A stretch of DNA of 64,000 nt from Odobenus rosmarus divergens (taxonomy: Eukaryota; Chordata; Mammalia; Carnivora; Odobenidae): contig NW_004450561.1 of the NCBI RefSeq assembly GCF_000321225.1, positions 1,532,071 to 1,596,070 of the forward strand, read 5' to 3'. A model generated the notes under the pieces. The model ran no database searches, was not told where the DNA came from, and was given only the letters and a program-made list of their open reading frames with translations. The translations under genes and the position numbers were made by a program. Numbering within the stretch: position 1 is the stretch's first letter; every line of letters starts with the position of its first letter. Below, piece by piece: positions 36,270 through 48,053 of the stretch.

Positions 36270-36463
36270 TTTTTTTTTAAGATTTTATTTGTCAGAGAAC
36301 ACAAGAGCGAGGGGCGGGTGGGCGAGCAGGGGAGCGAGCAGGGGGAGCAGCAGGCAGAGGGAGAAGCAGGCTTCCAGGAACCCAATGAGGGACTTGATCT
36401 CAGGACCCTGGGATCATGACCTGAGCCAAAGGCAGACGCTTAACTGAGCCACCCAAGTGTCCC
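36270..36463 (-). mobile_element. CAN-SINE, minus strand, at the L1 junction
   Basis: The minus strand starts with the head gggacacttgggtggctcag and ends in an A-rich tail. A direct repeat, atttgatttt, at 36260-36269 and 36466-36475 is the probable target-site duplication. It is inserted exactly at the 5' truncation point of the L1. Confidence 0.92.
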
Positions 36464-36769
36464 TGATTTGATTTTGTTTTTGTTTTTAAATGGCCTTACT
36501 GAATTTCACCAGCTTTACTCTACCCATGTAATGTAACTAATTTTGGAACTTGTGAATTAGTAAGAGTAGTTGATAGACAAGTTTATTTTTCTATTTCCCA
36601 TATCAGGTTATTTTCTTCTTCACCCTAATCTCTGAAGTAGAGAGTTGATGGTAAACTGGTGAAAAATAGAAGGGTGATTCTATACTTATTACTCCCTTTC
36701 TCTAGAAAAAATCTTTTAAATTGTATTCATAATACTGACAAAAATGATAGTAATATTTATGTTGACATC

Positions 36770-36897
36770 TAGCATTGTGAATTTATTGCCACCCAGGTAC
36801 CATGCATTATTACCTCATTTAAACTTGAAATTGGAAATGTACTATTATTATACTAATTTTACAAAAAAATCAAACTAAAACATTATAAAGACCCGCG
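36770..36897 (-). repeat. MIR SINE fragment
   Basis: The plus strand reads 'aggtaccatgcattattacc', 'tcatttaaacttgaaattgg' and 'actattattatactaatttt' followed by 'acaaa'. This is the MIR 3' half in reverse. Confidence 0.5.
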
Positions 36898-37984
36898 GCT
36901 TATTAGGAATACCAATTACTCTCTCTACGAGCAGTCTCTCAGCATTTTCACCCTTCTAATAGCCAATAGACATATCTAACTAACTTGGATTATCCATTTG
37001 AAAAGGAAATTTTTGATTGAATATAAAAACAAATTACTGTCTCAAAAACTCCTCTGAAACTTTTTTCCAATAAATATTTAAGGAAAGATGTTTTATATCA
37101 TTTTATAAAAATGTAAATTGACTTAGAAAAAATTAATGTATTTCTCAAATGCAGGTAATAAGGGAAACGGGAATTAGGTATTCTGGAAGAGGAGAGAAAT
37201 TGTTAGAATATTAAAATTTTAATAATGTTCTGTTCCTTGCCACAGATGTAGTACTTATGTTTGAATCTTGGAATAAGCCTGGGGTGTTTTATTTCAAATT
37301 GGCAGAGATTTTCTTTCAGCTTGAGCTTTCTTGTTTTCTAGACTTCACCTATTTTGTTTATCTGATTCTGTTTTTATTCTTTCATGCCTTTTCTCTGATT
37401 CTTGCTTTCTCTTTCATTTTCTTAGCTCTCTTCTCAGAAGATTTCCTTTCAGAATATAGGCATATTTCTAAGAAAATGGCTTAGGGAATGGGCTCCCCAG
37501 AGCTCAGGTCTCAAGAAATGAAAAGGCTCAATATAGACAAAACAAGGAATTGGTTCCAGACCTGGCTGAAAATCCTGAAAGAGATACTAGATTGTTGGCT
37601 TGCTATTTTCTAATTTCTTCATACCAATTAACACTTCATTTGTGTGAAAGTATGAGCAGTCTAGGGGAGTGTGAGGTTAATTAAGACTTTAAGACAATTG
37701 AGTGTTAACGTTTGCTGTTTGGTTTGAATAGCCCAACTCCAGAAACTTTCCTTAAAATGCTTTAGTTCCCGAAATATAGCAGTCTTTCACATTATCGAGA
37801 TACATCATGGAAGAAGTCTGGGCCAGCGCACTGGTCCTATACAGAAGTGAGAGTAGATGTCAAGATCTCCCCAAGGGGAAAACGTTCAAATAACACCTAA
37901 AACTTTAGCATTATTCAGATGCTTTCGAATAACTTCATAACTAATAGGTATTTTCTAATGGATCATTTATTGTGTATTTCAGAC
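36898..37984. other. No recognised gene or repeat
   Basis: AT-rich sequence. A 75-codon plus-strand frame (37257-37484), mostly Phe/Leu, comes from a T-rich region. No supported feature. Confidence 0.35.
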
Positions 37985-38150
37985 CTGCAACAAACTTGAA
38001 AAATGAAATGGATGAGCCTATTTATACTCATGGTACTGTGACACAGAGATGCTCCTAATTATAAAGTTTTTTTCAAAGTTACACAGTTTCAGTATTAATG
38101 GGAGTGGTGAATTAGCCAAGTTAAAGCCTCTGACTTTGGACCCCTGACCT
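37985..38150 (-). repeat. Possible MIR fragment
   Basis: 'gcctatttatactcatggta', 'gacacagagatgctcc' and 'tttcaaagttacacagtttc' resemble the reverse of MIR. It is strongly diverged. Confidence 0.4.
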
Positions 38151-38537
38151 TCAGGGTTGGATATGACTTCTTGAATTACTACAGCAACTGCTGCCACCTG
38201 AAGAGAGGTCCACAAGGTGGGGGTGGTCCCTTTCTCAGACTTCTGGCAAATTTCCCCTCACTAATCCAAAATGGCCTCTAACATAAAGACAGGTGTTTAC
38301 ATTGGTGCCCCTTTATTATAGGCATTAAGAAAGTTCCAGAATTTGATGTATAGGCAAGATTTAATATAAAATATCTTCCATTTTTGAAGGGATTGTAGTT
38401 GTTGATTACTGAGGACCATCTCCCTGAGAATCTTTGGACTTTCTGATCTAGGGTCAACTTTATTTCTCTTTGGTCGTGGTTTATGTTCTTCTTTTTGAAA
38501 CAGAAATATAATCTCTGTGTGTTTGATTTAATCCTTG
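38151..38537. other. No recognised gene or repeat
   Basis: No coding or repeat signal that I can support. Confidence 0.35.
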
Positions 38538-38554
38538 GGTAACTGATTATTTTT

Positions 38555-38740
38555 ATTTTTTTAAAGATTTTATTTATTTATTTGACAGACACAGTGAGAG
38601 AAGGAACACAAAGGGAGTGAGAGGGAGAAGCAGGTTTCCCACGGAGCAGGGAGCCAGATGTGGGGCTTGATCCCAGGGTCCTGGGATCATGACCCCAGCT
38701 GAAGGCAGACGCTTAACCAACTGAGCCACCCAGGCGCCCT
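38555..38740 (-). mobile_element. CAN-SINE, minus strand
   Basis: The minus strand has the intact head agggcgcctgggtggctcag, 'ggtcatgatcccaggaccc'-type middle and AAATAAATAAAATC tail. The flanks 'ggtaactgattattttt' and 'ggctaattgatgtattttt' look like an imperfect target-site duplication. Confidence 0.94.
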
Positions 38741-38759
38741 GGCTAATTGATGTATTTTT

Positions 38760-40477
38760 GCTTGAAGCATCAATCTTGGCCAGGCAGCGATCGTCTTCTA
38801 CCCATACATATATGTGTGTTTTGTTGGCTTCTTTTCCAGTGTCCTTTATGGGTTTCTTCAGACCTAAAACATCATCAGCCCCCAAGGCTCTACTACTTTC
38901 TTTTTCCACTTCAGAACCTGAAATTTCTTGTTTGTCCTGCATGTTCTATTCACAAGCTTGTGGTATTTGTGACCTCTTATGGAAGGATCAGGTTTTTTTT
39001 TGTTTTGTTTTTTGTTTTTTTTTACTGCATCATATTCCTCTTCTTCAGGGATGGTTGTAGTGTCTCAACTCCACCTACACAATCTAGGTTTAAAGGTTTA
39101 GTGAAAAATACTTCGTAAAAAATCTTTAGCTATAAACCAAAGTTTCTTGAATTTAAGGAAGTAGATGCTATCTCAAAAATGGTAAAATACATGTATATTT
39201 GTATCTGTGTCTATACACAGAAATGTAAATAAGTATATGTAATAAATATAAACTTATTCTTATTTCCTTTAAGCCTGAACAAATTCCAAGATAAAGCCAT
39301 AAGTCTTTTGGGGAGTTAGTATTAGCTGCTTGATCTTCTTCACTTCTGTAAATTTTCAGGACCCATACTTGTCTGGATGCCTCTACTGAGATTATTTCTC
39401 TACTATAGTGAATACTCTAAGAAGATGTTAATCCATATAAATGGTTATAAATATAGTTGTTTATCAGTGAAAATATTTATCCAAGAACTTAGTTCTAAAT
39501 CATTGTTATGGGAGAGTATTATGGTCACTCCCTCCCTCCCTCTGTCCCTGTTGCCACCCAGAATCTTTCTGACCTAACTATTCCCACATCTCTATCCTTG
39601 GATTGTTCATAGCACAAAGAAAATTGTGTGGTTTTTAATTTGCCACGTACCTATTCAACCTAAATAAGTAGTCTGGAATGTTGAATAACTTATTTAAACA
39701 CTTCTGCAAATTTCTTATTCTACCTACAGTCTAACATAGATTATGAGACTAACAAATCAGCTTAGTTTTGGGGAATTCTCATTACTGGATTATCAAGAGT
39801 ATTGGATAAAATGATGCAAGCACTGACACATGCCTAAGTGTTTTCAGAAAAATATTGTGTGCTTTATAAAATATTTGCTACAACATGTTGAAATGTAATA
39901 TATTGGCACAACAGAATGGATTGGAATTTTTTTTTTGTTACTTGGGATCACTTTGGAATGATAGCTCATTGTGTAAAAGTCTTGTGATTCAAAATAATGA
40001 CAGAATGAGCATAATTTGAGATATATTTATGACTGAGAATCATTGCCTTTTGCAAAATGTTAGGTAGGAATAGGAATGTTAAGTGGGGTTGGACCGAGTA
40101 AGATAGACTATGAAAAGGAAAGTGATATGTACAAACTAAGAAGTGCTATAATTTAAAAAAGAATTGGAATAGGCATCTCATAAAACACTCTGAAAATTCA
40201 TTCTTTAATGAAGCGTTAAAACAACTGAATTCATCTTCTCACTTTAAATATTTTGAGTTCCTCAAGCAAAATAGAGACTTCAGTGGTTATTGATGTTATG
40301 ACATCTTTTCCTTAAATGGGGGGTTTATCCATTAATTAAACAAGTCATTTTTTAATATTGAGCACCTATCATGTTGATGGAAGATCTTCTAATGCTGAGG
40401 TTTTTACAAAGTAGAAACCTAGACGGTAATAGAGCTTGAAAGAATCTTGGGAGATTGCACTTAAGTAAAACCTTTTT
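38760..40477. other. No recognised gene; T-rich tract
   Basis: AT-rich sequence with a T-rich low-complexity tract at 38991-39023. Two overlapping plus-strand frames of 123 and 100 codons (38747-39118) span the SINE edge and the T tract and look spurious. Confidence 0.35.
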
Positions 40478-40492
40478 AATAAATGAGGAAAT

Positions 40493-40671
40493 GGGGGCAC
40501 CTGGGTGGCTCAGTTGGTTAAGCATCTGCCTTCGGTTCAGGTCATGATCCCAGAGCCCCGCATCAGGCTCTCTGCTCCACGGGAAGCCTGCTTCTCCCTC
40601 TCCCACTCCCCCTGCTTGTGTTTCCTCTCTCGCTGTGTCTCTCTCTGTCAAATAAATAAAATCTTAAAAAA
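40493..40671 (+). mobile_element. CAN-SINE, plus strand, with perfect TSD
   Basis: Head gggggcacctgggtggctcag, CT-rich centre and tail aaataaataaaatcttaaaa. The target-site duplication aataaatgaggaaat is perfect over 15 bp (40478-40492 and 40672-40686), so it is one of the younger insertions here. Confidence 0.97.
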
Positions 40672-40787
40672 AATAAATGAGGAAATAAAACTAATGCCCA
40701 AACAGTGTTTTGAAAGAGCTTACAATCTACTTGGGTTAAAAAAAAAGACTTGTTCTTATGAAAAATTATGTAAAAATGTCAAGCTAG

Positions 40788-41205
40788 TCTAACACAGTGG
40801 TGAAAATAAAGACTTTTTTTTTTTTTTTTTAAGAGCACACATGTGTGCGGGGGCTAGGGGGCGGAGGGAGAGAGAGAGTGTCCAAAGCAGGCTCCATACC
40901 CAGCGTGGGTATTATAGGGCTCGATCTCACAACTCTGAGATCATGACCTGAGCCAAAATCAATCCCATGTGTAACCAGCTGAGTCATCCAGTTGCCCCAA
41001 AAGTAAGGACTTTTGTGTTATACTCTACTTACTAGCTGTGTCACCTTTGGCAGTCTACTTAACTGCCTCAAGGCTTCAGTTTGATCATCTGTAAAGACCA
41101 TGTCTTGCAGACTTGTTTTGAGAATTAGATGTGATCGTGTTTTTAGAATGTTTAGACACATCCTGCCAGTGGTCGGTGCTTAAGAAATGGTGTTGTCATT
41201 ACTAC
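40788..41205 (+). repeat. MIR SINE, split by a CAN-SINE
   Basis: The left piece (40788-40817) reads 'cacagtggtgaaaataaaga', the MIR tRNA-like start. After the CAN-SINE the right piece reads 'acttactagctgtgtcacct', 'ttactgcctcaaggcttcag'-like text, 'atcatctgtaaagacc' and 'gtcggtgcttaagaaatggt'. It is a nearly full-length MIR, one of the best preserved in the window. Confidence 0.8.
40818..40998 (-). mobile_element. CAN-SINE, minus strand, inserted in the MIR
   Basis: The minus strand starts ggggcaactggatgactcag and ends in an A19-type tail (T-run at 40814-40830). Target-site duplication: aaaataaagactttt at 40803-40817 and aaaagtaaggactttt at 40999-41014. The head is diverged and the middle contains 'ataatacccacgctgggtat', so it belongs to an older subfamily than its neighbours. 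Confidence 0.93.
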
Positions 41206-41396
41206 TGAGCTAATGATATCTTAGAATGCCATACCCAGTATCATAGATACCAGTTGCCACAGGAAATTGGAGTCCAGGAAGGCAGTGTCCAAAGAACTCA
41301 ATTTTTCCCCTTGTTCTCTCTTCCCTTTTCTTTTTTCCTTCTCACCCCTTTCTTAAATAAAATGACACCATAAAATTACTAAGAAACACACTTTTT

Positions 41397-41580
41397 GGGG
41401 CACCTGGGTGGCTCAGTCGGTTGAGTGTCTGCCTTCAGTACAGGTCATGATCATAGGGTCCTGGCATTGAGCCCCACATCAGGCTCCCTGTTCAGGGGGG
41501 AGTCTGCTTTTCCCTCTCCTTCTGCTGTTCCCCCTGTTGAGCTCTCTCTGTCAAATAAATAAAATCTGGAAAAAATAAAA
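41397..41580 (+). mobile_element. CAN-SINE, plus strand
   Basis: Head ggggcacctgggtggctcag, CT-rich centre and tail aaataaataaaatctgg. The flanks 'aacacacttttt' and 'aacccacacttttg' form an imperfect target-site duplication. Confidence 0.95.
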
Positions 41581-43434
41581 CAAACCCACACTTTTGTCTT
41601 CTATCCCACCAGTGTCCTAGGTATTGCCACCATAAGCACATATCCACTAAATGTTTACTACCATAGAGGCACAAGCTCTCAGGGTATGGCAACAATTTCT
41701 TTATAGATTATAATGGGTTAGCCACTTTGGTTTAGTCTTTCTGAACAATAGCATGATGATTCAGATCTTCAGTTACTAGTAGCTGTCACTTCCCTTTCGG
41801 ATAAACTTGAGTTTCTTCGATATTAGTGTTTAACAAAACATGGTTTTGAAATAAGTAGTTATAAAATTAATTTCCCAGCAAGCTTTATTTTCTGAGGACA
41901 AGTGAGGGCCACTCCCTATAGAGATGGAAATCAGTGCTCAGAAGCTATCCCTGCTGCAGGGCCATGAGGTGCGTTGTACTCATTTCTGATAGCGATGTAG
42001 AAATTCTCTTAACACCATTCTTTCTCATTTATTTCATTTTTTTTCTATCTGTAGGACCTATCCCTTGCCACCCCTTTGGCTTGAGGTTTTGATTGCCTTG
42101 CTATATTATTTTTCAATCTTTTTACATATTTATTGTTCCCTAAACCTAGATGTTGATTTTCTTTCATACTTGATTTAATTTATTCTGTGAGTTTGTGTTC
42201 AATTTATAGATTTTGAGATAAATCTTTCTCATTGGTTCTTTACATTATAGACTGCATAAAATCTGATTTATAAAAGTTTACTTTGTTTTTGATGTAAAAG
42301 CAAATATCACATTTGATTTGGCCTTGGTCATATGGGGTTATTAAGAAGGGGAAATGTTTTTGATACTAGTAAAATTAGCCCTTTTGATTTTCAGCTGAAG
42401 CAAAGAAGAGGGAAATTGACATTTGCCTGAGTTTGGTATTTGAGCAGACTCTGATCTTTGATTATTTTTAAATGTTTATGTAAATCTGAGTCCTGCCTAA
42501 GCAATCTACCATTAGCAGGATTTTAGCAAATCAGCAGTCATAGCAGAGCCAGATGCTTTTAAAGTTAAAACCACTTCTATACTTTTCAAGAATTTTTTTT
42601 ATTAAGGTAAGAATAGTTGTAATCAAACAGTTTCACTTTGGAGTCTGTAAGATTTTCATAAATGAAATTCATGAATGTACTGGTCCAGGGTGCCCATCTT
42701 TTCCCTGCTAAGGCCTTCCAAAATAAATGTGAGCTATATGTGGGTATTGCTTAGCGTCAGACCTAATGTATATTTAAAGGAACTGCCTAGAAAATAGCAA
42801 TTGGTCTTTAAGAGATCTGTGGATATATTTTATTGTAATTATTGCAGTATCATAATTGAGTTTATTTTTCACCTGGATCTTCGCAGTGCTTAGCAAAATT
42901 CATTTTATCAGTTTCAAGCCTTTTGTTAACAATTTTTGTGTTGTCAAGAGAGGTACTCCCCCTTCAGTATTTTATCTAGTTTATTTCTTGAGGTCTTAGT
43001 GATGCAGAGACTTTCTGCCTTCTTTCCAGACAATTTTTTAAAATGTGAGTTGCATTATCTTAATAACTGAAAAAGATCTCTGTTTAGAACAATGGAGTAA
43101 TAACTGGTATCAAATGAATCCTTCTACCTAAACAACTAAAAAAGAGAAAATACAAAGAAAAAAAATCACCCAATATAAAATCATCCGAATAGTGCTATAA
43201 TTATTAAAGAAACTAAGTTCATAGGCTTAAACCTCTAGAAAAACTCCAGTTTATCCGAGTTTGTTTGGCAACAGTGTTTGCAAACCCAGCCAGAAGCTAT
43301 GCTTTTGACTTGTCCAGCCCCCTTGGGATTCTCTGGGATGGGGTAGTTGGTGGCAGAGTGCCGGGGCTTAGCTTTTTATTTCCTGAGTTAGTGGATTAGA
43401 TCATTAAATCCTGAATCCATCATTCGGTAAAAAT
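41581..43434. other. Unassigned sequence
   Basis: No supported gene. 43060-43430 is A-rich on its left and may be an older part of the following L1. 42300-42560 is moderately complex sequence with no repeat signature that I recognise. Confidence 0.35.
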
Positions 43435-44477
43435 ATCAAACTGGACAAAACAGTAAACAAAAACAGCAAAACAAAACCAAAACACTACAGATGAAGATCT
43501 CTAATGAACATGGCTCAAAAATACTCAACAAGATATTAGCAAACCAAACCCAGCAATATGTAAAAAATTATATACCACAGCCAAATGCAAAGCTAGTTCA
43601 ATATTAAAAAAAATTAGTCACTGTAATCCATCACATTAATAGGCTAAAGAAGAGTCAAATGATCCTATCAATACAAGAAAAACTTGTGATAAAATTCAAC
43701 GCTCATTGTTGATAGAATCTCTCAGCAAACTAGGGCTAGAAAAGGACCTGCCAAATTTGATGAAAAGCATCTTTGAATCACCTGCAGCTAACAGGCCTAA
43801 TGGTGAAAAGCTGAATGTTACACCCCTAAAATCTGGAACAAGGCAGGATTTCTACCCCTACTACTCTGATTCAACATAGTACTGGATATTCTAGCCAGCA
43901 CAATAAAGCAAGAAAAGGAAATAAGACCTACAAATTGGAAAGTAAGAAACAAAGCTATCTCTATGTGCAGATGACATGACAATCTAGAAAATTGTGAGAA
44001 ACTTAGTCCCCCAAACCTCTGAGAACTAAGTGAGTTCAAGTACCAGGGCACAAGATCAATATAAAAAAATCAATTGTATTTCTATATATTAGCAATAAAC
44101 ACATGAAAATTTAAATTAAAATACCATTTGCAATTAAATGATGAAATATTTGATATAAATATGATAAACCATGTACAGGAATTATACGCTGGAAACTATA
44201 AAATGTTTATGGAAGAAATTTTTTAAAGAGCTAAATAAATGGAGAAACATACAGTGGTTGTGGATTGGAAGAATCAACAAAGTGAGTATGTCAATTCTCC
44301 CCGAATTGATCTTTAAGCTTCATGCAATTTTTATTAAAATCCAGGTGGATTTTTGTAGATACTGACCTTATTCTAAAATTTACTTGGAAAGGCAAAAGGA
44401 GTTATCATAGCTAAAACAATTTTGGAAAAAAAGTGGGAAAAATTGCTCTACTACAGGAATCTAATCAAGACAAGTTC

Positions 44478-44555
44478 TGAAAATTTATTTTACAGCATGG
44501 TAACTCTAATACTGTGTTGTATACACTATATGGAAATTTGCTAAGTAGATCTTAA

Positions 44556-44598
<43 letters not shown>

Positions 44599-44738
44599 AG
44601 TGAGAACATGGGTGATAGATGTAATTAACTTTCTTGTAATCACTTCACAACATATATGTATATGAAATTACTAAGTTATATTTTAAATACATGCAAGTTT
44701 GTCAAAATAAAAAAAATGTAAACCTTAAAAAAAAAAAA
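44478..44738 (+). mobile_element. L1 3' end inserted in the older L1
   Basis: It reads 'ctaatactgtgttgtataca', 'gaaatttgctaagtagatct', 'taatcacttcacaacatata' and ends in an A12 tail at 44727-44738. This is the 3' terminal part of a mammalian-age L1. The surrounding L1 reads continuously across it. It contains the (TG)n run at 44558-44595. Confidence 0.65.
44558..44595. repeat. (TG)n microsatellite
   Basis: An uninterrupted TG run of about 18 units, within the inserted L1 3' end. Confidence 0.97.
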
Positions 44739-45186
44739 GACTATAGAATTGGTTGAGCGGCAAACCAATCAAAGGAATAGAATAGAGAACCCAAAAATAA
44801 ACCCACAAAAGTATAGGCCAACTGTTTTCTTTTTTTGTTGTTGTTGTTTTTTGTTCTTTGTTTTTTTTTTTTTTTTTTACAAAGTTACAAAGGCAATTAA
44901 ATGGAGGAAAAATTGTCTTCAACAAATGGTACTGGAGCAATTGAATGTCCATTGCTGGGGACGGAGCAATACCACTATAAAAAAAACTTGAACTTCACAC
45001 ACCTCAAAATTAAACTAAAAATTAAACATATATTTAAATATAAAATACGCAATTAGAAAACCTTTAAAAGAAACAGGACCAAATCTGCAGAGTCTAAGAC
45101 TAGGTGAAAAGTTCTTAGGACATTAACAGCATTCTCCAAAACCGAAAAAAAATCAATAAACTGGACTTCATCAAAATCAGATTTTT

Positions 45187-45379
45187 GGGGCGCCTGGGTG
45201 GCTCAGTTGGTTAAGCGACTGCCTTCGGCTCAGGTCATGATCCTGGAGTCCTGGGATCGAGTCCCGCATCAGGTTCCCTGCTCAGCAGGGAGTCTGCTTC
45301 TCCCTCTGACCCTCTTCCCTCTCGTGCGCTCTATCTCTCATTCTCTCTCTCTCAAATAAATAAATAAAATCTTTAAAAA
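45187..45379 (+). mobile_element. CAN-SINE, plus strand, in the old L1
   Basis: Full-length head ggggcgcctgggtggctcag, closely matching the consensus, CT-rich region of about 50 bases and (AAAT)n tail. Target-site duplication aaaatcagatttt(t) at 45173-45186 and 45380-45392. The interrupted L1 text continues after it. Confidence 0.97.
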
Positions 45380-46165
45380 AAAATCAGATTTTCTCTAAAA
45401 CACCTTAAGAGAAAGACAAAGCACATTTGGAGGAAACATCTGACAAAGAAATCATGTCTACAATACGTAAGGGATGACAAAACTCAATGGTAAACAACAG
45501 AACTAGAAAATGGGAAATACCAGGAAAGTACGCATTATCAAAGACCAATGGATAACAAATAAGCACATGAAAATATATTCAGGATCATTAGTCCTTAGGG
45601 AAATGTAAGTGAAAACCACAATGGGATCTCACTGTGTGGCTATTAGGACAGCTAAAATTAGGTCAGGACAATCCAAATACTGACAAGGGATGCAGAGAAA
45701 CTGGATCTTTCATATCTTGCCAGTGGTAACATAAAATGGGATAGCCTCTCTGGAAAATAGCTTGGTAGTTTCTTTAAAAACCAAACATACTCTTCTCATA
45801 GAACCTAGCAATCACACCCTTGGGCATTTATCCCAGAGGGATGAAAAATTATATTCGACAAAAATCTGTACTTGAATGTTGATAGAACTGTATTTGTAAT
45901 GATCCCAAACTGGAAACAACCTTATTGTTCTTCAGTGAGTGAAGGGTTAAACAAACTATGGTACATCCATGTCCTAGATCACTACTCAGCACTGAAAAGG
46001 AACACAATATCGAAACATGTAACGAATTAGATGGATATCATGGGTATTATGCTTTGGGGAAAGAGCCAGTATCAAAAAGTTACCTACTAGAAGGTAATAA
46101 AAGTCACATTGTAGAGGAAGGAAGGAAGTGTGGTACCTTAATATGACTTTGCGAATCTGAACAAT

Positions 46166-46519
46166 AAGAAAACCAATTTGAATAACTTCTTGAATTTGCC
46201 ATCTTTCATTCTATTTACACCATTGTTATAACTAATAAGAGAATCAATATATTGTATACATGGATACAATTATTTTTAAGACGTGTCTTTTTTTCTTAAG
46301 CCTGAAGTATATGACTGAGCTAAAGTCCTTCACATTTAAAATGTTTTTGTGATTCGCAAATTCTATGCCATAGTGAAGAAACCAGTCTGCAATTTTGTTT
46401 ACAATATTCTCTCTTATTTAGAAGATTCAGTAAAATGGGAGAAATTTTATTTAATATCCCAGGCTCAAGAAGAAAGGGGAAAGAAAGAAAAAAAAAGTTT
46501 GTTAAAAGTCTGAGAGTAG
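46166..46519. other. No recognised gene or repeat
   Basis: AT-rich sequence between the L1 3' end and an L2 fragment. Confidence 0.35.
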
Positions 46520-46670
46520 GTTCTTCTATTATTCTCTATCAAAGCACCCGTTTATTTTCTTATAATGCCAGTCATACTCTGCAATTTTTATTTTATATCC
46601 GTTTGCTTATTCATTACCTGCTGGTCCACCAGAATGGAAGTTCCATGAACATTCGACTACTATTACTGGG
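46520..46670 (+). repeat. L2 LINE 3' end fragment
   Basis: 'gtccaccagaatggaagttc' and 'catgaacattcgactactat' follow a pyrimidine-rich stretch, as in the L2 3' end (where the consensus has 'ctagaatgtaagctcca'). Diverged. Confidence 0.5.
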
Positions 46671-46784
46671 GCCTATGCCCTTACATTATCCTTGGGTAGA
46701 TGTGGGAAAATAATTTTCCCTTTACCATTCTAGGTTATTGACTGGGACCCTCCTGTATGAAAAGACAAATTTCTGGGTTTTTTT

Positions 46785-47255
46785 TTTTTCTCCCCTTGTT
46801 AATCTAATTGTGTTTCCTGGATACATGGGAGAGACCCAGGAAAACTGAGTAACTCCCCAAAATGGCCCAAGCCACCACCTTAAATACCATATCCTCAGCT
46901 ACAGACAAAAAATTTTGGTGGAGGGGAGAGGCCAGTTATGAGAGGTTACTGGGAAAAGCACAGTAAATAAGGGTAAGGTTGTGATGTAGATTTAAGTCCT
47001 TGACTTCTCCACTAAGGAGTTTCTAGAGACAGAGTCCTCCCCCTCTTGAGAGAGAGATACCCTTACAAAGGGAGATTGCCCTTATAAACCTAGAAATCTC
47101 TTACAAAAGGGTAACTTCTACTTGGTTTTCAGGGCTTCTCCTGTGTCTGCTGTTTCTTTCAAAAAAATAACCAGCATAAAATCATCCGTATGCCAAAGAC
47201 ACGTATTTTGGGGTAGAAAATTCTGTTCCCCTTCACCTGCTATGTATCAGATTCT
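46785..47255 (+). repeat. LTR-like block, family uncertain
   Basis: Ordered segments 'ctccccttgttaatctaatt', 'catgggagagacccaggaaa', 'cccaaaatggcccaagccac', 'gttgtgatgtagatttaagt', 'gagagagatacccttacaaa' and 'gccaaagacacgtattttgg' look like an ERV LTR that I have seen in mammalian genomes but cannot name. It lacks clear TG/CA ends. Confidence 0.45.
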
Positions 47256-47369
47256 GTATATATCAGTACATATTTGTGTATGCAGAAACGAATGCATAAA
47301 GGATTTGACACTACGTTTTAAAAATCTAGCTTACATGAGAAGACTAACACTTATAAAGGAAGAAGTTAT

Positions 47370-47560
47370 TTAATACTGAGTACCTGTATGTACCAGGCAT
47401 TACTCTGTTTATGATATACATCCCTGGGGGGTGGGGAGGGATCCACGTGAATCTGTCGGGCCTCATGGAGCTTAGATTCTAGTGAGGAAAAACCAGATGG
47501 AATGAATAAAGTGTTCTGGAAACAGACCATCACACGTAAGAGGAGTAAAACAAGTGGTTT
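47370..47560 (-). repeat. L2 LINE 3' end fragment, minus strand
   Basis: The plus strand reads 'ctgagtacctgtatgtacca', 'ggcattactctgtttatgat', 'catggagcttagattctagt' and 'gaggaaaaaccagatgg'. This is the L2 3' end in reverse. Confidence 0.68.
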
Positions 47561-48040
47561 GCTCTCTGATGAAATGAGCAATGCCAGTGTCCGTCCTTTA
47601 TCTTTTTTTCTCTTATATACAGGAGGAAAAGTTGGAAGGATAGCTAATTAAGAAGAAGCTATAGCCCTAACCTCTCTTTTCCAAGTTTTTGTTTTCAACT
47701 ATAAGCCGATGTAAATTTGGCACACTTGGAAACCTTCGTGATGGAAATGAAATTTTCGCAGCAAAATAACAGAACTAGTTGATATTCAGAGTGATAGTAG
47801 ATATAGAGAGCTGAACTACAAAGTGACACAGTATAGACCAGGAGGAAAAGGCAGTAAATCCAGCAAGGTACTGTTTCAAAGCTACTGATTTTTGAAAAGA
47901 ACAGTTTTTTTTCCTAAGCATTATATATATTAAATATAATATCTTAAGATCATCTTTCCTCTTAATACAGTAGGTCAAGTATTAATAACTTTAATAACCT
48001 AATATTTGGGAAAAAACTAGTGAGAATATTTCGTTCTAAG
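47561..48040. other. No recognised gene or repeat
   Basis: AT-rich sequence with no supported feature. Confidence 0.35.
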
Positions 48041-48053
48041 ATTTGATATCTGA

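Larger units (their letters stand above)
43435..46165 (+). mobile_element. Old L1, reverse transcriptase region to 3' UTR, with nested insertions
   Basis: Sense-strand L1M-type sequence. Text such as 'atgaacatggctcaaaaata' and 'atccatcacattaataggct' marks the RT region. The RT active-site area is visible near 43961-43975, where one frame reads Ala-Asp-Asp-Met, with a stop soon after. Further on come 'tggaacaaggcaggatttct', 'aacccacaaaagtataggcc', 'catttatcccagagggatga' and 'atggtacatccatgtcctag'. All frames are broken. Inserted into it are a second L1 3' end (44478-44738), a T-rich tract (44821-44878) and a CAN-SINE (45187-45379). Confidence 0.8.
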
